Of a DNA stretch of 64,000 nt, positions 41,252-50,988 are shown in pieces. Position numbers and translations under genes: made by a program. The notes beneath the pieces are model-generated. The model made no database searches. It was not told the DNA's origin and was given only the letters and a program-made list of their open reading frames with translations. Every line of letters begins with the position of its first letter. Position 1 is the stretch's first letter. This DNA is from Rugamonas sp. A1-17 (GTDB lineage Bacteria > Pseudomonadota > Gammaproteobacteria > Burkholderiales > Burkholderiaceae_D), in assembly GCA_025548565.1 (NCBI GenBank), contig JAJLPB010000002.1, positions 124,001 to 188,000 on the forward strand, in the 5' to 3' direction.

Positions 41252-42160
41252 TCAGCACGCCAAAAGATGCCGCGCCAAAAATTCGGTCTGGTCCGCCACC
41301 GCGCGCTCGAAGTGCTCGCCCAGATAGAAATCGAAGTGGCCGCAGTCGTACAGCTTGATCTCGCCGCGCGGCGCCCGTTTGGCCATGGCGATGGTGCGTT
41401 CGGGCGGCGTGACCGTGTCGGTCCGGCTGACGCAAAACAGGATCGGCGGTTTGACCTGCGCGGCCCGCCGCCCCGGACGGTAGCTGACGATCTCGGGAAT
41501 CACCCGGGCGGCGACCCGGTTGACGAAGGCCATCCCCTTGGGCATCAACGCCAGATAGCCGGGCAAGGCGTCGTGGGCGTTCATCAAGGCAGGCTGGCCG
41601 GGCAGCGCCGCGATCGGCACCATCACCGGCGGTTTACCGAACCAGCGCGCCGCGAAATCGCGCATCACCACCGGCGTGATCTTCAGTGTCGCCTTCAGCC
41701 CCAGCGCGGTGGCCGATTCGAGTCCATCCGTGAACGGGCATTGGCTGATGGCCGCCTTCAGCTCGGGATGCCGGCTGGCCACCTGGATCGCGTGGCCGCC
41801 GCCGAAGGAGCTGCCCCAGATCGCCACGCGACTGCCGTCGAGCTCGGGACGGGACTTGACGAAAGCGAGCGCCGCGTCCCAGTCGGCCAGTTGGCGGCCC
41901 ACCGACATCAACTGGCGCGGCGTGCCGCCACTGTCGCCAAAATAGCGGTAGGTGAACGCCAGCGTCGCGATCCCGGCCGCCGCGAAGCGTTCCGAATACG
42001 CGTCCAGGCGCATTTCGCGCACGGCGCCCAGTCCGTGCCCGAGCACCACCACCGGCGGCCGCTCAACGCCGGCGGGCAAATACAGCCATGCCGAGCAAAA
42101 TGCTTCGCCGGACTGGAAACGTACACTGCTGCGGGTGAATCGATGAGGAGTCTGTGCCAT
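41252..42160 (-). CDS. Alpha/beta-hydrolase (dienelactone/acyl-peptidase-like)
   Basis: A hydrolase of about 302 residues with VRFQSGEAFCSAWLYLPAGV, PPVVVLGHGLGAVREMRLDA (oxyanion HG), GIATLAFTYRYFGDSGGTPR, VAIWGSSFGGGHAIQVASRH with the nucleophile Ser in GSSFGG, FCVSRTDTVTPPERT with the acid Asp and YDCGHFDFYLGEHFE with the catalytic His. This pattern matches the S9/dienelactone-hydrolase-like thioesterase-esterase group. ATG 42160 is preferred (GAGTG upstream); an alternative GTG at 42169 overlaps the preceding stop. It has no signal peptide. It is second in the TetR-controlled operon. Confidence 0.85.
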   Translation of the reverse strand: MAQTPHRFTRSSVRFQSGEAFCSAWLYLPAGVERPPVVVLGHGLGAVREMRLDAYSERFAAAGIATLAFTYRYFGDSGGTPRQLMSVGRQLADWDAALAFVKSRPELDGSRVAIWGSSFGGGHAIQVASRHPELKAAISQCPFTDGLESATALGLKATLKITPVVMRDFAARWFGKPPVMVPIAALPGQPALMNAHDALPGYLALMPKGMAFVNRVAARVIPEIVSYRPGRRAAQVKPPILFCVSRTDTVTPPERTIAMAKRAPRGEIKLYDCGHFDFYLGEHFERAVADQTEFLARHLLAC

Positions 42161-42165
42161 GGGAT

Positions 42166-43140
42166 TCACTCGACGTTTTGGCTGCTGTTGAACGGAAAAT
42201 GCCCAAGCTCCAGCGCCTGCGCGAAGATGGCGGGCTGGTACAGGGGCAGGTCGCCCTCGCGCTCGGTGCGCGCCATGTATTCGAGCATCAGCGACTGCGA
42301 TGTATCCCCCGACAGCGCCGACATGAATTCGGTGCGCTCCACGTGCAAGCCATCCTCCAGCGACATCGAGCCGCCGACATAGACCGCGCGCTTGATGGCG
42401 CGGATGGCGTCGCGCGGGCGCGCGCCCAAATAACGGGCCAACGCCAGCGCGCGCTCGATCAGCGCGTCCGGCGCCACGACCTCGTCGACCAGGCCGATCT
42501 CCAGCGCCCGCGCCGGCGATGCGGGGCGGCCTTCGAGCATCATCATCAACGCGCGGTGGGCGCCAACCAGGCGCGTCAAGCGCTGGGTGCCGCCGCCTCC
42601 CGGCGGAATGCCCAGTAACACCTCGGGCTGCCCGATGAAGAAATCTCCATCGGCCATCAGGCGCACGTCGCAGGCTTGCGCCAGTTCGCTGCCCAGCCCC
42701 AGCGCCGAACCGTTCAGCGCGCCGATGAAGACGACGCCGCAGCGGTTCATGCGCATGAACGTGTCATGGAGCTTGTCGAGCTCCATGGCGCCACCCAGCG
42801 GCGTATACGCCGCCATGGATGCCACCAGCGGCATGCGCCGCGCCGTGGCCGCGCTGTGCGCCACGGCCGACGTCATGCCGCGCGCGATGGCGGGAATGGT
42901 GGTGCCGCCCTCCTGCAACCACGGCACATCCGCGTGGCCGATGAAGCGGTCCGGATGCGTCCCGGTCAGGACCACCGCCGTGACCTGGCGATCGGATTCC
43001 AGCTCGTCGACCAGGCCGGCCAGCGCGTCGGCCATCTCCAGCCCCATCACCCCGCTCGGACCGCCATCCAGACGCACCATCAATACCGCGCCATGGTTGT
43101 CCACCTCCAGCCCGCCGGGCCGGATCCTCGTGTTTTTCAT
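42166..43140 (-). CDS. Enoyl-CoA hydratase/isomerase family protein
   Basis: A 324-residue crotonase-fold protein. AVLMVRLDGGPSGVMGLEMA begins the fold, RCGVVFIGALNGSALGLGSE is the oxyanion-hole strand, ADGDFFIGQPEVLLGIPPGG followed by GGTQRLTRLVG is the classical E-x(7)-G-I-x-P-G-G-G-G-T-Q-R-L catalytic segment with one acidic residue, and GRPASPARALEIGLVDEVVA the dimer interface. ATG 43140 has AAGGAG seven bases upstream. The protein is about 60 residues longer than usual, from an insertion at 70-120 and a C-terminal extension. It is the first gene of the six-gene operon and the one nearest the two TetR boxes. Confidence 0.9.
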   Translation of the reverse strand: MKNTRIRPGGLEVDNHGAVLMVRLDGGPSGVMGLEMADALAGLVDELESDRQVTAVVLTGTHPDRFIGHADVPWLQEGGTTIPAIARGMTSAVAHSAATARRMPLVASMAAYTPLGGAMELDKLHDTFMRMNRCGVVFIGALNGSALGLGSELAQACDVRLMADGDFFIGQPEVLLGIPPGGGGTQRLTRLVGAHRALMMMLEGRPASPARALEIGLVDEVVAPDALIERALALARYLGARPRDAIRAIKRAVYVGGSMSLEDGLHVERTEFMSALSGDTSQSLMLEYMARTEREGDLPLYQPAIFAQALELGHFPFNSSQNVE

Positions 43141-43177
43141 GTCTTGTCTCCTTGAGTAAATCAGCTTCCTTCGATAA

Positions 43178-43211
43178 ATAACAGTGTTATGCCCAACAAT
43201 AACACTGTTAT
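43178..43211. promoter_or_regulatory. Two tandem palindromic operators of the TetR regulator
   Basis: ATAACAGTGTTAT (43178-43190) and ATAACACTGTTAT (43199-43211) are both perfect 13-bp palindromes; their centres (43184 and 43205) are 21 bp apart, two helical turns, so two dimers could bind on one face. They lie 38 bp upstream of the hydratase start codon and just after the end of the tetR gene. A third, slightly imperfect copy is before tetR. Confidence 0.8.
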
Positions 43212-43257
43212 TTGCGGATTTCAAGATTGAATGCATGCGGTGCGGGTCGCGGGACGC

Positions 43258-43965
43258 CTATTTGTTGCGGGCTTGGGTGATTTGGTTGTTTTGCGCCTGG
43301 AACCAGGATGCCTCGGCGACGGCCGCCGACGATTCGGCCTTGTCGCGCTTAGCGCCCATGCCGACCACCAGGTTGACGCACATGGGCACCAGCACCTGGA
43401 AAACAGGGTTGGCCATATTGGCGAAGTGTCCACCCAGGTCGAGCATGATGAAACCGTGCAGCGCGCTCCATAGCTGCACAGCCATGAGGTCGGGATCGAC
43501 ATTGCGGACACACCTGGCGGTCACCAGCCGCGCGCATCCCTGGAGCAGAAAGGTGTAGGCCGCGCGAAACGATGGCGATTGCCCGCTCAACATGGGCTCG
43601 GCATCGCCGCGGGACGGACTATAGCGGCCATGGATCGACAGGCCGAACATCAAGTCATACAGATGCGGGTTGCGCCGCGCGAAATCATGGCAGGCCAGCG
43701 CCATCGCGCACAAGTCGGCCATCGGGTCGCCGGTCAGCGCCAGCCGGCCGAAGACAGCGGCTTGCTGCCGGAAACCGTCGTCGGCCACCGCTTGCAGCAG
43801 CTCCGGTACACCACCGAAATAGGTGTACACCCCCATGGTGGACAACTGCGCTTCCGTCGCCACCGAACGCGCCTTCACTTCCGACGGCCCGCTCCGCGCC
43901 AGCAATCGGATAGCAGCTTCAACAAGGCGCGTGCGCGGGTCCTGCAGGGAGGTGTCAACGGTCAT
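43258..43965 (-). CDS. TetR/AcrR family transcriptional regulator
   Basis: A 235-residue repressor. DPRTRLVEAAIRLLARSGPS, EVKARSVATEAQLSTMGVYT and YFGGVPELLQAVADDGF form the N-terminal helix-turn-helix (residues 10-57, with recognition helix TMGVYTYF). The C-terminal ligand domain contains FARRNPHLYDLMFGLSIHGR, the WHG-domain pattern seen in TetR_C_13-like regulators. The ATG at 43965 was chosen because it gives the usual short arm before the HTH; an operator copy lies 20 bp upstream, implying autoregulation. Tandem perfect operators before the hydratase operon indicate control of that operon. The inducer may be an acyl-CoA or the pathway substrate. Confidence 0.9.
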   Translation of the reverse strand: MTVDTSLQDPRTRLVEAAIRLLARSGPSEVKARSVATEAQLSTMGVYTYFGGVPELLQAVADDGFRQQAAVFGRLALTGDPMADLCAMALACHDFARRNPHLYDLMFGLSIHGRYSPSRGDAEPMLSGQSPSFRAAYTFLLQGCARLVTARCVRNVDPDLMAVQLWSALHGFIMLDLGGHFANMANPVFQVLVPMCVNLVVGMGAKRDKAESSAAVAEASWFQAQNNQITQARNK

Positions 43966-43984
43966 CTGGATCGGGTGTGGGGCT

Positions 43985-43997
43985 ATAACAGCGTTAT
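43985..43997. promoter_or_regulatory. Third TetR operator copy, upstream of tetR
   Basis: ATAACAGCGTTAT differs from the two perfect boxes at 43178 and 43199 by one symmetric pair in its centre. It is 20 bp upstream of the tetR start codon, suitable for autorepression. Confidence 0.7.
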
Positions 43998-44115
43998 CAT
44001 AACATGTCCCCTCCCCGCTTCGCGACACTCGCTGTGGCTTGAAGCACGAGCGTGCCGCCATCGCAAGCGCCAGCAAGGGCACGCCGATAGCGCCGCTTGA
44101 ATGTCTGCCACAAAC

Positions 44116-44157
44116 AAAAAAGGTCGTTGAAGATCAAAACAGCATCCTCAACGACCT
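44116..44157 (-). terminator. Intrinsic terminator of guaA
   Basis: On the minus strand AGGTCGTTGA and TCAACGACCT (44148-44157 and 44121-44130) form a perfect 10-bp stem with a 17-base loop followed by a T-run (AAAAA at 44116-44120 on the plus strand). It starts 39 bp after the guaA stop. Confidence 0.85.
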
Positions 44158-44195
44158 CGTATTTCGCTTTAAATCACTGACTCAAAGCGAGCTCG

Positions 44196-45806
44196 TCATT
44201 CCCACTCGATCGTCGCCGGCGGCTTGCCCGAGATATCGTAAACCACGCGGTTGATGCCGCGCACTTCGTTGATGATGCGGTTGGACACCTTGCCCAGCAG
44301 CGCGTGCGGCAGGTGCGCCCAGTGCGCGGTCATGAAGTCCTGCGTCTGCACCGCGCGCAATGCCACCACGTATTCGTAGGTGCGGCCGTCGCCCATCACG
44401 CCCACCGACTTCACCGGCAGGAACACCGCGAACGCCTGCGACGTCGCCTCGTACCAGTTGGTCGGCACGCTGTCCTGGTCGAAGCCTGGCACCACCACCG
44501 GCTCGTACGGCGTGTTGCGCAGCTCTTCGATGAAGATGGCGTCGGCGCGGCGCAGCAGGTCGGCGTAGTCCTTCTTCACTTCGCCGAGGATGCGCACGCC
44601 CAGGCCCGGGCCCGGGAACGGATGACGATAGACCATGTCATGCGGCAGGCCCAGCGCCACGCCCAGCTTGCGCACCTCGTCCTTGAACAGTTCGCGCAGC
44701 GGTTCCAGCAATTGCAGCTTCATGTGCTCCGGCAGGCCGCCCACGTTGTGGTGGCTCTTGATGGTCTGGCCCTTCTTGCCCTTGCCGGCCGATTCGATCA
44801 CGTCCGGGTAGATGGTGCCCTGCGCCAGCCACTTGGCGTTGACCAGCTTGCCCGATTCGGCGTTGAACACTTCGACAAATTCACGGCCGATGATCTTGCG
44901 CTTCTGCTCGGGATCGGCCACGCCGGCCAGGTGGCCCATGAACTGGTCCTCGGCATCGATGCGGATCACCTTGACGCCCAGGTTCTTGGCGAACATGTCC
45001 ATCACCATCTTGCCCTCGTCCAGGCGCAGCAGGCCGTGGTCGACGAACACGCAGGTCAGCTGGTCGCCGATGGCGCGGTGGATCAGCGCGGCGGCCACCG
45101 ACGAATCGACGCCGCCGGACAGGCCCAGGATCACCTCGTCGGTGCCGACCTGGGCGCGGATTTTCTCGACCGCTTCCGAGATGTAGTCCGGCATGTTCCA
45201 GTCCGATTTGCAACCGCAGATCTCGTGCACGAAGCGGCCCAGCATGGCCTTGCCCTGCACCGTGTGGGTGACTTCAGGGTGCCACTGCACGCCGTAGAAA
45301 TGCTTCTCCTCGTGGGCCATGGCGGCGATCGGGCAGCTCGGGGTGTTGCCCATCAGGACGAAGCCCGGTGGCATTTCCAGTACCTTGTCGCCATGGCTCA
45401 TCCATACTTTCAGCATGCCGTGGCCTTCGTCGGTGACGAAGTCGTTGATGCCGTCGAGCAGCTTGGTGTGGCTGCGCGCGCGCACCTCGGCGTAACCGAA
45501 TTCACGCACCAGGCCGTTCTCGACCTTGCCGCCCAGCTGGGCCGCCATGGTTTGCATGCCGTAGCAAATCCCCAGCACCGGCACGCCCAGTTCGAACACG
45601 GCATCCGGCGCGCGCGGGGCGTCGCCTTCCAGGGTCGAGCTGTGGCTGCCCGACAGGATCACGCCGGCGGCGCCGTAGTTGCGCACGAATTCGTCACTGA
45701 CGTCGTACGGGTACACTTCCGAGAACACGCCGGCGTCGCGCACGCGGCGCGCGATCAGCTGGGTGACTTGGGAGCCGAAATCGAGGATGAGGATTTTTGA
45801 GTGCAT
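44196..45806 (-). CDS. guaA: GMP synthase (glutamine-hydrolysing)
   Basis: A 536-residue enzyme converting XMP, glutamine and ATP to GMP, the last step of guanine nucleotide synthesis in the cytoplasm. The N-terminal class I amidotransferase domain (about 1-200) begins [20 protein letters not shown], has the nucleophile Cys in [12 protein letters not shown] and the His/Glu in [11 protein letters not shown]. The ATP-pyrophosphatase domain has the PP-loop [20 protein letters not shown], and the C-terminal dimer domain ends [18 protein letters not shown], the family-standard terminus. Length is usual, all key residues present. It lies 69 bp downstream of guaB with a terminator between them, so partial read-through probably sets their ratio. 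Confidence 0.98.
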   Translation of the reverse strand: MHSKILILDFGSQVTQLIARRVRDAGVFSEVYPYDVSDEFVRNYGAAGVILSGSHSSTLEGDAPRAPDAVFELGVPVLGICYGMQTMAAQLGGKVENGLVREFGYAEVRARSHTKLLDGINDFVTDEGHGMLKVWMSHGDKVLEMPPGFVLMGNTPSCPIAAMAHEEKHFYGVQWHPEVTHTVQGKAMLGRFVHEICGCKSDWNMPDYISEAVEKIRAQVGTDEVILGLSGGVDSSVAAALIHRAIGDQLTCVFVDHGLLRLDEGKMVMDMFAKNLGVKVIRIDAEDQFMGHLAGVADPEQKRKIIGREFVEVFNAESGKLVNAKWLAQGTIYPDVIESAGKGKKGQTIKSHHNVGGLPEHMKLQLLEPLRELFKDEVRKLGVALGLPHDMVYRHPFPGPGLGVRILGEVKKDYADLLRRADAIFIEELRNTPYEPVVVPGFDQDSVPTNWYEATSQAFAVFLPVKSVGVMGDGRTYEYVVALRAVQTQDFMTAHWAHLPHALLGKVSNRIINEVRGINRVVYDISGKPPATIEWE

Positions 45807-45835
45807 GAGTAATGTACTGGAGAGGTAAAGAATAG

Positions 45836-45864
45836 AAAAACGCCGGCTTTGCTAAGCCGGCGTT
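45836..45864 (-). terminator. Intrinsic terminator between guaB and guaA
   Basis: A stem of 11 bp (AACGCCGGCTT / AAGCCGGCGTT) with a 4-base loop lies just downstream of the guaB stop on the minus strand and is followed by five Ts (45840-45836). It leaves 30 bp to the guaA start, so guaA needs read-through or its own promoter. Confidence 0.85.
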
Positions 45865-45875
45865 GCAAGGACGGT

Positions 45876-47747
<1,872 letters not shown>

Positions 47748-48887
47748 ATGAACTTGAATAAATACCTGATCGGACTCGTGGCTTCCGTCGCCACCTGCTC
47801 CGCCTTCGCCAGTCCCTTGTTATCCGAGGGATTCAATGACATCAGCACCCTCGGCGCCAGCGGATGGGTAATGACCAACAACAGCAACCCCGTCGGCGCG
47901 ACCAACTGGTTCCAGGGCCAGGAGTTCGCCTTCCCCGCCGCTGCCGGCGCCGGCGATTCCTACATCGCCGCCAACAACGTCAACGCAGGCTTCGCCGGTA
48001 CCATCAGCAACTGGCTGATCACGCCGGAAGTGGCGATGGCCAACGGCGAACAGCTGAACTTCTCGCTGCGCTTGCTGGCCGAAGGCGCGGTCGATACCGT
48101 TCAAGTCTATTACAGCACCGCGGGCGCCAGCAGCAATGTCGGCAGCACCGCCAGCTCGACCGGCGACTTCAAGCTGCTGGGCACCTACAGCGCGTCCGCC
48201 ACCACCGGCTGGACCAACAACGCGTTGACCCTGTCCGGCCTGTCGGGCGCCACCACCGGCCGCTACGCCTTCCGCTACCTGGTCGACGACACGTCCGTCA
48301 ACGGCGACTACATCGGCATCGACTCGGTCAGCATCAGCGCCGTGCCGGAACCGACCACCGCATTGATGCTGTTGCTGGGCCTGGGCGTGGTGGCGTTCAG
48401 CCGCAAGAAGCTGCGCCTGCTGGCTTTGGCCGGCCTGTCCGCCAGCACCCTGGTGGCGCAAGCGGCCGAGCCGCAGACCGGCGCCAATGGCCTGATGAGC
48501 TTCCCGAACGCGCGCGTCGCCGTGCAGCCTGAACTGCTCGCGACCGCCGCGCCAGCCGGCAGCGGCATGGTGGCCTATAAGGATGCCGCCACCGGCCAGC
48601 TGGTCGGCCCGTCGGCCGAACAGGCAGCCGAGCTGGCCGCCGCGGCAGCGCCCGCCGCCGCCAGCGTGCAGTCCACCGGCCGCAAGGCCGTGAGCGCCCG
48701 CATCGCCCCGCTGAGCACCGCGCGTGGCGGCGTCGGCCGCAAGCTCGACGACTCCACCGTCAGCTTCGCCGTGGTCCACAAGAATGCCGACGGCCAGCTG
48801 GTCGAATCCTGCGTCCCCGGCGAAGAAGTCGCCAGCCACCTGGCGCACGGCCCTAGCCTGCCAGCCGTAAAAGGAGAACAACAATGA
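47748..48887 (+). CDS. PEP-CTERM sorted protein followed in frame by a second secreted-type module
   Basis: A 379-residue frame. Signal peptide MNLNKYLIGLVASVATCSAF (AFA-SP), then a jelly-roll region of choice-of-anchor type (FNDISTLGASGWVMTNNSNP, NWLITPEVAMANGEQLNFSL, YAFRYLVDDTSVNGDYIGID). At 199-221 comes a canonical PEP-CTERM signal: AVPEPTTALMLLLGLGVVAF then SRKK, recognised by exosortase. Unusually the frame does not stop: LRLLALAGLSASTLVAQA-AE at 222-241 looks like another signal peptide, followed by about 138 Ala-rich residues. An internal GTG at 48387 or 48390 would start a separate protein with leader (V)AFSRKKLRLLALAGLSAS. The stop overlaps the start of the metalloprotease gene (ATGA). 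No exosortase gene is in the window. Confidence 0.82.
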   Translation: MNLNKYLIGLVASVATCSAFASPLLSEGFNDISTLGASGWVMTNNSNPVGATNWFQGQEFAFPAAAGAGDSYIAANNVNAGFAGTISNWLITPEVAMANGEQLNFSLRLLAEGAVDTVQVYYSTAGASSNVGSTASSTGDFKLLGTYSASATTGWTNNALTLSGLSGATTGRYAFRYLVDDTSVNGDYIGIDSVSISAVPEPTTALMLLLGLGVVAFSRKKLRLLALAGLSASTLVAQAAEPQTGANGLMSFPNARVAVQPELLATAAPAGSGMVAYKDAATGQLVGPSAEQAAELAAAAAPAAASVQSTGRKAVSARIAPLSTARGGVGRKLDDSTVSFAVVHKNADGQLVESCVPGEEVASHLAHGPSLPAVKGEQQ

Positions 48888-50299
48888 AGCGCTTCACCCT
48901 GAACGCAGCTGCCGCAGCGGCCGCCTGCCTGTTCGCCTCGTCGGCCTGGGCAGCCGCCACCATCGTGATCGTCAACGGCGACCCGGCCAACGTCGGCTTC
49001 AATGACCCGACCGTGGTTGCTCCCGTCGGCGGCAATGCCGGCACCACGCTGGGTGTGCAGCGCCTGAACGCGTTCCAGGCCGCCGCCAACAAGTGGGGCG
49101 CCACGCTGACCAGCACCACGCCGATCCGCGTGCTGGCCACTTGGGAAGCGCTGACCTGCACCTCCACCTCGGCCGTGCTGGGCAGTGCCGGCGCCACCGA
49201 AATCTTCCGCGACTTCGCCGGCGCGCCGCAAGCCGGCGCCTGGTTCGGCAAGGCACAGACCGCCAAGCTGACCGGTGCCGATCCGGATTCGTCCGTGGCC
49301 GACATCCGCGCCCGCTTCAACATCAACCTGGGCAAGTCCAACTGCCTGGCCGGCTCGCCGTTCTACCTGGGCCTGGACGCCAACCACGGCACCGCGGTCG
49401 ACCTGGTGACGGTGCTGACCCATGAATTCGGCCACGGCCTGGGCTTCCAGACCTACACCAGCGGCTCGACCGGCGCCCAGCTGGACGGCACGCCCAGCAT
49501 CTGGGACTTCTACCTGAAGGACAGCACCACCAACAAGCTGTGGAAAGACATGACGGACGCCGAGCGCGCCGCCTCGTCGCTGAAATCCGGCAAGCTGGTC
49601 TGGACCGGCCCGATCGCCAACAGCTACGTCAGCACCGTGCTGCAGCAAGGCGCCCCGGCGTTGACGCTGATCAGCCCGGCAAACATCGCCGGCAGCCTGC
49701 AGGTCGGCACGGCCAGCTTCGGCCCGGCGCTGAGCAGCCCAGGCCGCACCGGCGAAATCATGCCGGTGGTCGACACCGCCCCGAACCTCGGCCTCGCTTG
49801 CGGCCCGCTGTCGGCGCTCAACGCCGCCGCGGTCAACGGCAAGATCGCGCTGGTGGACCGCGGCGTGTGCGCCTTCACGATCAAGGCCAAGGCCGTGCAG
49901 GATGCCGGCGCGATCGGCGTGATCGTGGCAGACAACGCTCCAGGCTCGCCACCACCGGGCCTGGGCGGCAGCGATCCGAGCGTCACCATTCCAGCGGTCC
50001 GCATTTCGCAGGAAGATGGCGTCGCCCTGAAAGCGGCGCTGGCCAAGCGCACCCGTCTGCATTCCAACGTGTTCGCCAACCTCGGCGTGAACCTGGCGCT
50101 GCGGGCCGGCGCCGACGCGGCGGGCCGCCTGCAGATGTTCGCGCCCAACCCGTACCAGAGCGGTTCGTCGGTGTCGCACTACGACGTCAGCGCCTTCCCC
50201 AACCTGCTGATGGAACCGGCGATCAACAACGACCTGACCCACGAAGTCACGCCGCCGTTCGACCTGTCCTTCCCGCTGCTGCGTGATGTAGGCTGGTAA
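48884..50299 (+). CDS. Secreted zinc metalloprotease, leishmanolysin-like, with PA-domain insert
   Basis: A 471-residue secreted protein with signal peptide MKRFTLNAAAAAAACLFASS (AWA-AA). The catalytic helix is VLTHEFGHGLGFQT, with H180 and H184 as zinc ligands and E181 as base. The normal third metzincin His three residues on is absent (Thr190), but H432 in SVSHYDVSAFPN followed by M443 in LLMEPA gives the SHxD...LMEP arrangement of leishmanolysin-type (M8) proteases, where a large insert separates the ligands. Here the insert (about 265-390) is a protease-associated domain: AVNGKIALVDRGVCAFTIKA and VQDAGAIGVIVADNAPG. Translationally coupled to the PEP-CTERM gene, which may be its partner or substrate. 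Confidence 0.83.
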   Translation: MKRFTLNAAAAAAACLFASSAWAAATIVIVNGDPANVGFNDPTVVAPVGGNAGTTLGVQRLNAFQAAANKWGATLTSTTPIRVLATWEALTCTSTSAVLGSAGATEIFRDFAGAPQAGAWFGKAQTAKLTGADPDSSVADIRARFNINLGKSNCLAGSPFYLGLDANHGTAVDLVTVLTHEFGHGLGFQTYTSGSTGAQLDGTPSIWDFYLKDSTTNKLWKDMTDAERAASSLKSGKLVWTGPIANSYVSTVLQQGAPALTLISPANIAGSLQVGTASFGPALSSPGRTGEIMPVVDTAPNLGLACGPLSALNAAAVNGKIALVDRGVCAFTIKAKAVQDAGAIGVIVADNAPGSPPPGLGGSDPSVTIPAVRISQEDGVALKAALAKRTRLHSNVFANLGVNLALRAGADAAGRLQMFAPNPYQSGSSVSHYDVSAFPNLLMEPAINNDLTHEVTPPFDLSFPLLRDVGW

Positions 50300-50325
50300 G
50301 CACCACGGCGGCATCCGCCACCAGG

Positions 50326-50356
50326 AGCCCGTCGCCCTCAGGACGACGGGCTTTTT
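50326..50356 (+). terminator. Intrinsic terminator after the metalloprotease gene
   Basis: AGCCCGTCG (50326-50334) and CGACGGGCT (50344-50352) form a perfect 9-bp stem with a 9-base loop, followed by TTTTT. It ends the PEP-CTERM-protease operon. Confidence 0.9.
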
Positions 50357-50420
50357 CTTTGCGGTTGACAGTGGCGGCGAATCATGGCGAAATCGGGGCT
50401 GGCCTTACTGGAGCCTCACC

Positions 50421-50924
50421 ATGACTTACCATATCCTGCGCGGCCTGGCCGGCGCCCTGCTGCTGGCAGCCTCCTCGCTGGCGATGGCCCAGTACATCTG
50501 GATCGACGACAAGGGCGTCAAGCAATTGTCGGACCGTCCGCCGCCGCCCTCGGTGCCGGACAAGCGCATCCTGAAGGCGCCCGGCAAGGCGCCGTTCAAT
50601 CCCAACGCCGAGCCCGAAGCGCAGGCCGCCGAGCCCGCGCCGGAAGCGGCAATCAAGCGCCCGCCCACGCTGGCCGAGCGCAACGCCGACTTCAACAAGC
50701 GCAAGGACGAAGCGGCGGCCGCCGCCAAAAAAGCCGCCGATGAGGCCCAGCAAAAGGCCGACATCGCCGCCAACTGCGACGCCGCCCGCAAGAACCTGCA
50801 GGCGCTGGCCGACGGCGTGCGCATGACCAACTACGACAGCAAGGGCGAACGCGGCATCATGGGCGACGCCGAACGCGCTGAAATGGCGAAAAAGAATCAA
50901 AAAGTGTTGGCCGGATGCAAATAG
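50421..50924 (+). CDS. DUF4124 domain protein
   Basis: A 167-residue exported protein. Signal peptide HILRGLAGALLLAASSLAMA is followed at once by QYIWIDDKGVKQLSDRPPPP, the DUF4124 module (short two-stranded unit, Y.W.D..G...SD.PPP), then a Pro/Ala spacer and a coiled-coil-like helix FNKRKDEAAAAAKKAADEAQ ending NCDAARKNLQALADGVRM. The two Cys (C128 region and the penultimate C) could pair. Function is unknown; such proteins are common and poorly characterised in betaproteobacteria and are probably periplasmic. It stands alone between the metalloprotease terminator and the LacI gene. Confidence 0.85.
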   Translation: MTYHILRGLAGALLLAASSLAMAQYIWIDDKGVKQLSDRPPPPSVPDKRILKAPGKAPFNPNAEPEAQAAEPAPEAAIKRPPTLAERNADFNKRKDEAAAAAKKAADEAQQKADIAANCDAARKNLQALADGVRMTNYDSKGERGIMGDAERAEMAKKNQKVLAGCK

Positions 50925-50988
50925 ACTCTGTCGGTTGGCGGCCATGCTGCCGTATGATATCGCTATCAACATTCCTTCCCGGCCCAAC

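Noticed and set aside
44304..45800. 498-codon frame antisense to guaA
   Set aside because: Pure shadow of a highly conserved housekeeping gene.
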